A stretch of DNA of 64,000 nucleotides from contig JAWSUZ010000031.1 in the NCBI GenBank assembly GCA_033852165.1, positions 1-64,000 of the forward strand, read 5' to 3'. The notes beneath the pieces were generated by a model. The model worked only from the letters and a program-made list of their open reading frames with translations. It ran no database searches and was not told where the DNA came from. Position numbers and translations under genes: made by a program. This document shows, one piece after another, positions 16,492 to 24,035 of this stretch (its first letter is position 1; each line of letters starts with the position of its first letter). Source of the DNA: Agarilytica sp033852165. GTDB lineage: Bacteria > Pseudomonadota > Gammaproteobacteria > Pseudomonadales > Cellvibrionaceae.

Positions 16492-19278
16492 ATGAATTTA
16501 CTAAAATCTAAGTACAGGAAGCCACTCGCGGCCGCTGTACTAACACTTGCAGGCGCTATGTCAGCTGTTACAGCTTCAGCGGCCGCCATCATGACCGGTT
16601 CCGGTGATGTGGCAACAGGCAGCTACACCGGCTCCGCCGGGATCAAGCGCGATTACCTTGTTTATGTTCCTCAGTCTTACGATGGTACTACTCCCGTCCC
16701 GATGATCATGGCCCTACACGGCTGTGTTATGAATAACCAAGATGCTCTTAATGCATGGAACCTTGATGTTCTTGCAGACCAAAACAACGTTATCCTCGTT
16801 CTTCCTTACGTAGGACGGTTTACAGAAATGCGCAGTGACGACTGCTGGGGCTACTGGTTCCCGAAACACGTTCAAGAAGGCAAAGGCGGCGAAGTTGATG
16901 ATATCTATCAAATCGCGAAGCAAATCGAAGGCCAATACAACATCGATGTTGATCGTCGCTTCCTAACCGGTATTTCCAGTGGTGGTGCGATGGTGGTTGC
17001 AGAAGCCGTTGCGCATAACGAGTACTGGGCCGCAGCAGCCCCTGCAGCTGGCTTACCTTACGGAGATGGCTCATCTTCGGTAACCGCTGACCAATTCAGT
17101 TCTTTATCTTTCCACGTTGGCAAACTGAACGACGAGCTTGATTACAATCGCGCCGTTCCAATGTTAGTGATTCAATCTTCTAACGATACAACTGTAATGC
17201 CTCGCGCAATGGAGTTGATTCGTGACTCACAATTAACGGTGTGGGCAAACGGCGACCTTAGTGCAGACGATTCGACGAGTTGTACCAAAGGCGGCGTGAG
17301 CTGTACTTTGAAAACCTATAACGGTCCAGACGGTACGCCTATCGTTCGTACAATGTTGTATGCCGGGGGTGCTGGTCGTTCTGCAACCTACGGTCAAGGG
17401 CATTACTGGACTGGCGGTGACGACGATTTGAGTGTTTGGTCTAACGATTCAGACGGTCCTAACGCTGTTGAGCACATGTGGGATTTCTTTGAAGAAATCA
17501 CAGGCACTGTAGCGGGCCCTGAGTGTGCAAGTGACACTACGCCTCCTGCTGCTCCTACTGGTCTTGCCGCTTCTGATGTTCACGACAATTACGCTCAGCT
17601 GGCTGTTAACGCTAATGGCGAAGCCGATCTTCAGGGCTATAAAATCTTCCGCACTAGCGGTGCAGAACTTACGCCTTCAGTTGCACGTACGACAACGATC
17701 ACTGTATCGGGCTTGAACACTTCTACGACCTACAGCGTTTACGCTAAAGCGGTAGATAACTGCGGTAACGAGTCTGCAGCTTCATCTTCTATCGACTTTA
17801 CAACGACTGCACCTGAGTATGTTGCGCCAAGTATTACGGCAACAGCGACAGAGCACTATAACTCTGGTCGATTGGATGTGAATCAATACATCGATATGGG
17901 GGCTGAGTACGGTTACAGCACTCCATTCCCTTTGTGGGAATTAGAGTCTGGCGGTTGGACTGATACTGACCTTAACGCTGGTAACGGCGGTGGTTCTGGC
18001 GGCGGTAGCGGCGGTGGCGGTACTAACCCCACTCCAACTCCTGGCCCTGTAACACCTGGTGCTTGGACGACTACTTCTAACCAAGACGGTATGGAACTTC
18101 ACCTTTACACGCCTAACTCAACCACGCTTAACGGCAAACGCGCATTGATGATCAGCCTTCACGGTTGTGCTCAAGCAAACGAAGTTGTTCGTGATAACTG
18201 GGGCTGGACTGACGAAGCTGACCAATACGGTATGGTTGTCGCTGCTCCGATGGCGCCTAACGGTGGTGTGATCGCTTCTTGTTGGGATTACTACGACAGC
18301 AATCACAGTGCTTCTAACCCTACTCGTCACGACGATAACTTGATCGACCTTGCGAACAGCTTGATGGCGAACGCTAGCCTTAACATCGACCCTGCTCAGG
18401 TTTACATCTCTGGTCTGTCTTCAGGTGGCGGTCAAACATTCGTAATGGGTTGTTTAGCACCTGACATCTTTGCAGGTATCGGCATCAACGCTGGTCCAGC
18501 AATCGGCACGACTTCTGGTCAAATTGGTAGCGTACCTAGCGGCACCACTAAAAGCTCTGTTGCGACACGTTGCACGGGTTTCTCTAACGCGGATAGCGAA
18601 TTCGAAACACAGTTAACTTCAGTTGTTCACGGGAAGTCTGACTACACAGTTGGCCAAGCGTATGCAGAAGTAGATGCTGGCGCGATGGCTATCGTATACG
18701 GCGCAAGCAAAGACGGCGGCACTAACTCAGTCACTGGTGGCGGTACTGAAACCACATGGAGCGATGGCCAAGGTAAACGTGTTTCTATGCTTATGGTTAA
18801 CGGTCTAGGTCACGCATGGCCAGCAGGTAGCAGTTCATCAGGTGGCGGTTACACAGATCACGGCACTGTTGATTACCCAGCGTTTGTTTCTAAGTTCTTC
18901 TTTGAGAACAACCGTCGCGTAGTGATTGCAACACCAACACCTACTCCGACAGCAACGCCAGTTCCAACGGCTATACCAGTTCCGACTGCAACGCCTGCTC
19001 CAACGGCTACACCAGTTCCGACTGCGACGCCTGCACCAACGCCAACAGCAACGCCTGTACCTACTCCGGTACCGACGCCTGTTCCATCTAACTGTACTGA
19101 TGTAACTTCTGCAAACTACTATCACAAGACTGGCGGACGAGCGACTAGCTCTGGCAGCTACTGGTCTCCAGCATACAAAGCTAACGGAAGTGGCGATGCA
19201 ATGGCGGGATCAACTTGGGGCCAAACAACTCTAAGTAGCACAAATGGTTCATATTGGAGTGTTGGTGGATGTCCTTAA
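16492..19278 (+). CDS. Secreted tandem-domain PHB-depolymerase-family esterase (paralog 5)
   Basis: 928 aa with a typical signal peptide ending near ASAAA (residues 28-32). Domain 1 has GISSG with Ser162, SSNDTTV and GHYW. FN3 and the EHYNSGRLDV domain are followed by a short Gly/Ser-then-Pro-Thr linker. Domain 2 has GLSSG and GHAW, then an ATPVPT-repeat linker and the C-terminal domain. It pairs closely with the gene at 19893, which has the same length and the same spacing of motifs. Both lean towards AAC, GGT, CGT and GCT codons more than paralogs 2-4, possibly reflecting higher expression. The start is supported by GGAG (16481-16484). Confidence 0.9.
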   Translation: MNLLKSKYRKPLAAAVLTLAGAMSAVTASAAAIMTGSGDVATGSYTGSAGIKRDYLVYVPQSYDGTTPVPMIMALHGCVMNNQDALNAWNLDVLADQNNVILVLPYVGRFTEMRSDDCWGYWFPKHVQEGKGGEVDDIYQIAKQIEGQYNIDVDRRFLTGISSGGAMVVAEAVAHNEYWAAAAPAAGLPYGDGSSSVTADQFSSLSFHVGKLNDELDYNRAVPMLVIQSSNDTTVMPRAMELIRDSQLTVWANGDLSADDSTSCTKGGVSCTLKTYNGPDGTPIVRTMLYAGGAGRSATYGQGHYWTGGDDDLSVWSNDSDGPNAVEHMWDFFEEITGTVAGPECASDTTPPAAPTGLAASDVHDNYAQLAVNANGEADLQGYKIFRTSGAELTPSVARTTTITVSGLNTSTTYSVYAKAVDNCGNESAASSSIDFTTTAPEYVAPSITATATEHYNSGRLDVNQYIDMGAEYGYSTPFPLWELESGGWTDTDLNAGNGGGSGGGSGGGGTNPTPTPGPVTPGAWTTTSNQDGMELHLYTPNSTTLNGKRALMISLHGCAQANEVVRDNWGWTDEADQYGMVVAAPMAPNGGVIASCWDYYDSNHSASNPTRHDDNLIDLANSLMANASLNIDPAQVYISGLSSGGGQTFVMGCLAPDIFAGIGINAGPAIGTTSGQIGSVPSGTTKSSVATRCTGFSNADSEFETQLTSVVHGKSDYTVGQAYAEVDAGAMAIVYGASKDGGTNSVTGGGTETTWSDGQGKRVSMLMVNGLGHAWPAGSSSSGGGYTDHGTVDYPAFVSKFFFENNRRVVIATPTPTPTATPVPTAIPVPTATPAPTATPVPTATPAPTPTATPVPTPVPTPVPSNCTDVTSANYYHKTGGRATSSGSYWSPAYKANGSGDAMAGSTWGQTTLSSTNGSYWSVGGCP

Positions 19279-19829
19279 AACTCTTTAGCAAAACGTAGTA
19301 AACCACCAAGCCCCGCTTTTTAGCGGGGCTTTTTTTTGCCTGGTATTTTTTGGGTTTTCACATGATTTTGACGGGTTTTGATTCTAAGAAATCGAGGGTT
19401 ATATAGAGTTAAAAATTCTAATAACCGATCTGACCGATATCGGTTTTTCATTAGAGAAATCATTCTATTGACGCGGCATAACGCACTGCAATATCGGATG
19501 TGTGAACTGCGTCACTCTTTATTAGAGACTGCTGATCGGTCCAATCGTATTGCTTATGCTTGAATTGTGATCTAAAACACCCTTTTTAAGAAGATGTTTG
19601 AATGTAGTTTCCATAGCATATAACCAAAGTGAATTAAAACGTGTTTTCTGTATCAGATTCAAATGTTATGTCAACAAGCCCTTGGTCTAGTACTTTTGGC
19701 GCTCAACTCTAGATTAGACTCGAGCTCGTTCATTGAAGAATGGTCTCAACCCTGAAGTATTTTGGACGTGTTAAGAGACGGTTAAGTAGACAAGAGTTTT
19801 ACCAATCCAATTATAAAAAAATAAAAGTT
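19279..19829. other. Spacer between esterase paralogs 5 and 6
   Basis: After the terminator, the region from about 19480 is a close repeat of the region upstream of paralog 5, including CACTGCAATATCGGAT (about 19482), CTTTTTAAGAAGATG (19582-19596) and GTCAACAAGCCCTTGG (19670-19685). No separate gene is supported. Confidence 0.55.
19309..19337 (+). terminator. Rho-independent terminator of esterase paralog 5
   Basis: AGCCCCGC (19309-19316) and GCGGGGCT (19323-19330) form a perfect stem followed by a run of T. Confidence 0.92.
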
Positions 19830-19892
19830 TGGTCAGAAGTAAATCAAAGGAAATTTGTTTTCTCTAGACCACACTCGCTACGGAGCAAAAGT
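19830..19892 (+). promoter_or_regulatory. Structured mRNA leader of esterase paralog 6
   Basis: TGGTC (19830-19834) pairs with GACCA (19867-19871), plus AGA/TCT (19835-19837/19863-19865) with one bulged A. CTC (19874-19876) pairs with GAG (19883-19885) at the SD. The loop is nearly identical to that of paralog 5, while the helix carries a paired substitution on both strands. Confidence 0.55.
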
Positions 19893-22679
19893 ATGAACTT
19901 ATTAAAATCTAAGTATAGGAAGCCCCTCGCGGCAGCTGTACTTTCAATTGCAGGCGCTTTCTCAGCTGTTACAGCTTCAGCCGCCGCCATCATGACCGGT
20001 TCAGGTGATGTGGCAAACGGCAGCTACACAGGCCCTGGTGGAATCCAGCGCGATTACCTTGTTTATGTTCCTCAGTCTTACGATGGTACTACTCCCGTTC
20101 CAATGATCATGGCCCTACATGGCTGTGTTATGGACAATCAAGATGCTCTTAACGCATGGAACTTAGATGTTCTTGCAGACCAAAATAATGTGATTCTTGT
20201 TCTTCCTTATGTAGGACGGTTTCAAGAAATGCGCAGTGATGACTGCTGGGGCTACTGGTTCCCTAAACACGTTCAAGAAGGTCAAAACGGCGAAGTTGAT
20301 GATATCTATCAAATCGCACGCACAATTGAAGGCCAATACAACATCGATGTTGATCGTCGCTTCCTAACCGGTATTTCCAGTGGTGGTGCGATGGTGGTTG
20401 CAGAAGCCGTTGCTCATAACGAGTACTGGGCAGCAGCAGCACCTATAGCTGGCTTACCTTACGGAGATGGTTCATCTTCTGTAACCGCTGACCAATTCAG
20501 CTCTTTATCCTTCCACGTTAACAAGCTAAACGCTGAACTCGATTACGATCGTGCAGTGCCAATGCTTGTGGTTCAGTCTTCTAACGACACAACTGTATTG
20601 CCGCGCGCAATGGAGTTGATTCGTGACTCACAACTTACTGTGTGGGCAAACGGCGATCTTAGTGCAGACGATACTACTAGCTGTACCAAAGGCGGCGTGA
20701 GCTGTACTTTGAAAACCTATAACGGTCCAGACGGTACTCCAGTTGTTCGTACTATGTTGTACGCCGGTGGCCCTGGTCGTACAGCAACTTACGGTAAAGG
20801 ACACTACTGGACTGGCGGCGACAACGACATGACTGTTTGGTCTAACGATTCAGACGGTCCTAACGCTGTTGAGCACATGTGGGACTTCTTTGAAGAAATC
20901 ACTGGCACTGTAGCTGGCCCAGAGTGTGGAAGTGATACGACTGCTCCTGCAGCTCCTACTGGTCTTTCAGCTTCTGATGTTCATGATAACTACGCTCAGT
21001 TAACGGTTAATGCTAACGGCGAAGCGGATCTTCAGGGTTATAAAATCTTCCGCACTAGCGGTGCAGAACTTACACCTTCAGTTGCACGTTCTACGACGAT
21101 CACTGTATCGGGCTTGAACACTTCTACTACCTACAGCGTTTACGCTAAAGCGGTAGATAACTGTGGTAACGAGTCTGCAGCTTCAGCTTCTATCGACTTC
21201 ACAACTTCAGCTCCTGAGTATGTTGCACCTAGTGTTACGGGTACAGCGACTGACCACTATAACTCTGGTCGATTGGATGTGAACGAGTACATCGCAATGG
21301 GCGGCGTGCACGGCTATGTGAATCCTTTCACCTTGTGGCAATTAGAGTCTGGCGGTTGGACTGATACTGATCTTAACGCTGGAAACGGTAATAACGACGG
21401 CGGCAATAACAACGACGGCGGGACTACTAATCCAACGCCAACTCCTGGTCCTGTAACTCCGGGTGCTTGGGCAAGAACTGCTAACCAAGACGGTATGGAA
21501 CTTCACCTTTATACACCTACCTCAACAACGCTTAACGGCAAGCGCGCTTTGATGATCACTCTTCACGGTTGTGCACAGTCTAACGAAGTTGTTCGAGATA
21601 ACTGGGGCTGGGCTGACGAAGCTGACCAATACGGTATGGTTATCGCTGCTCCTATGGCGCCTAACGGTGGTGTGATCGCTTCTTGTTGGGATTACTACGG
21701 AACTAGCCACAGTGCCTCTAACCCTTCTAAGCACGACGATAATTTAATCGACTTGGCTAACAGCTTGATGGCTAACTCAAGCCTTAACATTGACCCTGAC
21801 CAAGTTTACATCTCTGGATTATCTTCAGGTGGTGGCCAAGCATTCTTGATGGGTTGTTTAGCGCCTGACATCTTCGCCGGTATCGGCATCAACGCTGGCC
21901 CAGCATTGGGAACTTCATCTGGTCAAATCGGTAGCGTACCTAGCGGCACAACTAAGAGTTCTGTAGCAACACGTTGTACGGGTTTCTCTAAGTCTGATAG
22001 CTCATTTGAAACTCAGTTGACTTCGGTTGTTCACGGTAAGTCTGACTACACAGTTGGCCAAGCTTATGCAGAAGTAGACGCTGGCGCGATGGCTATCGTA
22101 TACAGCGCAAGCAAAGACGGCGGCACTAACCCAATCTCTGGTGGCGGTACTGAAACCACGTGGAGTGACGGTCAAGGTAAGCGTGTTTCTATGCTTATGG
22201 TTAACGGTCTAGGCCACGCATGGCCAGCAGGTAGCGGTTCAGGTGGTGGTTACACAGATCACGGCACTGTTGATTACCCAGCGTTTGTTTCTAAGTTCTT
22301 CTTTGAGAACAACCGTCGAGTAGTGATTGCGACTCCAACACCTACTCCGACTGCAACGCCAGTACCAACTGCGACGCCAGTACCGACTGCGACGCCAGCA
22401 CCAACGGCTACACCAGTTCCGACTGCGACGCCTGTACCAACACCTACAGCGACGCCAGTGCCAACTCCGACACCGACTCCTGTTCCTGATAACTGTACAG
22501 ATATAACGGCTTACAACTACTACCATAAGACAGGTGGACGTGCGACTAGCGCTGGTAGCTACTGGTCACCAGCATACAAAGCGAACGGAAGTGCTGATTC
22601 AATGTCTGGATCAACTTGGGGTGCTACAACCCTACGCAGTTCAAACGGATCTTACTGGAGTGTTGGTAGCTGTCCTTAA
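19893..22679 (+). CDS. Secreted tandem-domain PHB-depolymerase-family esterase (paralog 6)
   Basis: 928 aa from the ATG at 19893. An in-frame upstream ATG at 19740 would add 51 residues, but these translate the conserved non-coding leader and would place a charged stretch before the signal peptide, so I reject it; GGAG at 19882-19885 supports 19893. The architecture matches the gene at 16492 (first-domain Ser162; both GxSxG elbows, both His motifs GHYW and GHAW). The middle linker is Asn/Gly/Asp-rich instead of Gly/Ser-rich, and a few loop residues differ. It is the most recent duplicate in the array by similarity of both coding and upstream sequence. Confidence 0.9.
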   Translation: MNLLKSKYRKPLAAAVLSIAGAFSAVTASAAAIMTGSGDVANGSYTGPGGIQRDYLVYVPQSYDGTTPVPMIMALHGCVMDNQDALNAWNLDVLADQNNVILVLPYVGRFQEMRSDDCWGYWFPKHVQEGQNGEVDDIYQIARTIEGQYNIDVDRRFLTGISSGGAMVVAEAVAHNEYWAAAAPIAGLPYGDGSSSVTADQFSSLSFHVNKLNAELDYDRAVPMLVVQSSNDTTVLPRAMELIRDSQLTVWANGDLSADDTTSCTKGGVSCTLKTYNGPDGTPVVRTMLYAGGPGRTATYGKGHYWTGGDNDMTVWSNDSDGPNAVEHMWDFFEEITGTVAGPECGSDTTAPAAPTGLSASDVHDNYAQLTVNANGEADLQGYKIFRTSGAELTPSVARSTTITVSGLNTSTTYSVYAKAVDNCGNESAASASIDFTTSAPEYVAPSVTGTATDHYNSGRLDVNEYIAMGGVHGYVNPFTLWQLESGGWTDTDLNAGNGNNDGGNNNDGGTTNPTPTPGPVTPGAWARTANQDGMELHLYTPTSTTLNGKRALMITLHGCAQSNEVVRDNWGWADEADQYGMVIAAPMAPNGGVIASCWDYYGTSHSASNPSKHDDNLIDLANSLMANSSLNIDPDQVYISGLSSGGGQAFLMGCLAPDIFAGIGINAGPALGTSSGQIGSVPSGTTKSSVATRCTGFSKSDSSFETQLTSVVHGKSDYTVGQAYAEVDAGAMAIVYSASKDGGTNPISGGGTETTWSDGQGKRVSMLMVNGLGHAWPAGSGSGGGYTDHGTVDYPAFVSKFFFENNRRVVIATPTPTPTATPVPTATPVPTATPAPTATPVPTATPVPTPTATPVPTPTPTPVPDNCTDITAYNYYHKTGGRATSAGSYWSPAYKANGSADSMSGSTWGATTLRSSNGSYWSVGSCP

Positions 22680-22710
22680 GACGCTCTGACAAACCAAAGT
22701 AAATCTTCAG

Positions 22711-22738
22711 GCCCCGCTTTTTAGCGGGGCTTTTTTTT
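22711..22738 (+). terminator. Rho-independent terminator of esterase paralog 6
   Basis: GCCCCGC (22711-22717) and GCGGGGC (22724-22730) with T8. Confidence 0.92.
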
Positions 22739-22740
22739 GC

Positions 22741-22902
22741 GTGAACGTAGGGGATATCGCCCACTTGGCGCTAAGAAGCTACCGAGTTGGCAAGGGTGAT
22801 TTTAGTGACGCGGTAATTGCAGAGAGCGCCAAGCAGGCAGGTTGTGAGCGGGTAGTGACGTTTGATAAAAAAGCGGTGACGCTGGGGATGGAGATTCTTT
22901 AG
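22741..22902 (+). pseudogene. C-terminal remnant of a PIN-domain (VapC-type) toxin
   Basis: A continuous frame of 53 codons with no start of its own reads through GKGDFSDAVIAESAKQAGC, then VVTFDKKAV, and ends in TAG. The pattern GDFxDA...A...GC..VVTFDKKA is the C-terminal half of PIN-domain ribonucleases of VapBC toxin-antitoxin systems. The N-terminal half and any antitoxin are missing; the frame begins right after the paralog 6 terminator, so the array or its edge has replaced them. Confidence 0.7.
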
Positions 22903-22911
22903 CAATTCTGA

Positions 22912-23006
22912 CCGTCATCCGTCATCCGTCACCCGTCACCCGTCACCCGTCACCCGTCACCCGTCACCCGTCACCCGTCACCCGTCACCCGTCACCCGTC
23001 ACCCGT
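22912..23006. repeat. CCCGTCA heptamer tandem repeat
   Basis: About 13 near-perfect 7-bp units, the first two with T in place of C (CCGTCAT). It resembles the heptamer array at 22-56. Confidence 0.85.
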
Positions 23007-23612
23007 ATTTTAAACTCTCAGGGAAAAGACAAAAATAAAGAGCCTAAATCTAAAAGGAGTTTTTTCCATTTTATACTGGTGCATTGGTGAAAAATAGTGC
23101 AGAATTCGCGCATTGTAAATGTTAGGAGTTGTACTGCAGAATGGAATCGTCCCTTCTTGTATCCTTTCCTTATGTTTTTTAAATAAGCTCAAAACTGAGT
23201 ATTAAAAGCGTTGTGTCTACCTAACAAAATAGGTAACACAAAAACGCAATTGTAGATTAGAGATTAAGGTTCAAAATTTTGTGGTCTCGCAAGGCTTCGT
23301 GCTGCCGTACGAATTTCCAATGAAATAAATTGGGGCCTTTGCGTGGTTTGCACACGGTGTCTGCGTGTTTCGCGCGGAATAATCAAAAAACAGTTTAAAA
23401 AGAAATCGTTTAGCAGTTTTATAAGTGGAGTTTCTGTGCAAAACAGTGAGTGCATTCCCGCATGCGCGTTTTGCCGCAGAGAGGTTTTTTACTTCTTGTG
23501 AAATTTTCTTTTAAATCAAAGAGTTGTTGTTATGTGTTGGATTTTGTGAGTCGGCTAAACACGCATGCGGCGTAATAAAAATGTTTCGTCCACTAATTAA
23601 AGAAAAAATAAT
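23007..23612. other. Intergenic region without recognised features
   Basis: AT-rich. A small palindrome ACCTA-N6-TAGGT lies near 23219-23234. Two short reverse-strand frames have no supporting SD or recognisable sequence. Confidence 0.5.
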
Positions 23613-23928
23613 ATGAAGCTAGTAGTTTTTTATTTCATATTTGTTTTACCAGTTTGAGCTTTCTCTAACGGAAATTATCATGGCGCGGTTAAAAATGTTC
23701 GTATTGATCGTGATGAAAAAGGAATAATTGAATTTACTGGAAGCGTCTAAGGAATTCCCGCTTTGTGTATCTCAAATGGTTTTACTTCGCATATATCATT
23801 CGTTACAAATACTAAAGGTGGAAAAACTATTTACGTTGGCTGCCGTAGTTTCAGGCAAGCAGGCGAATGCGGTGGGTTTGGGTAATTGTGAAGATTTCGG
23901 GATTATCGAGGAGTTGAGCTATATATAA
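23613..23928 (+). pseudogene. Decayed gene for a small exported protein
   Basis: From ATG 23613 the frame starts with a signal-peptide-like stretch MKLVVFYFIFVLPV, then has TGA (23655) and, after FTGSV, TAA (23748). It continues in frame with SFVTNTKGGKTIY. The C-terminal part, VVSGKQANAVGLGNC...IIEELSYI, lies in the +1 frame and ends with TAA at 23926-23928. Together they read as one ~100-residue secreted protein broken by two stops and one frameshift. The product is unknown; the intact family seems to be a small periplasmic or secreted protein with a central TNTKGG and one conserved Cys pair. Confidence 0.6.
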
Positions 23929-24035
23929 TTTATAAAATAGCTGGTTCTATTTTAAAGTAAAAAAGGCAAGGGCGAGCTTACACTCTGTAATTAGTAAGCA
24001 ATAACGCAGCACAATTTTATTTTTTGGGGAATAAG

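Noticed and set aside
19740..19892. N-terminal extension of esterase paralog 6 (start 51 codons upstream)
   Set aside because: The extra codons lie in the leader that is conserved as non-coding DNA upstream of paralog 5, where the frame is broken, and they would precede the signal peptide. The ATG at 19893 has the SD.
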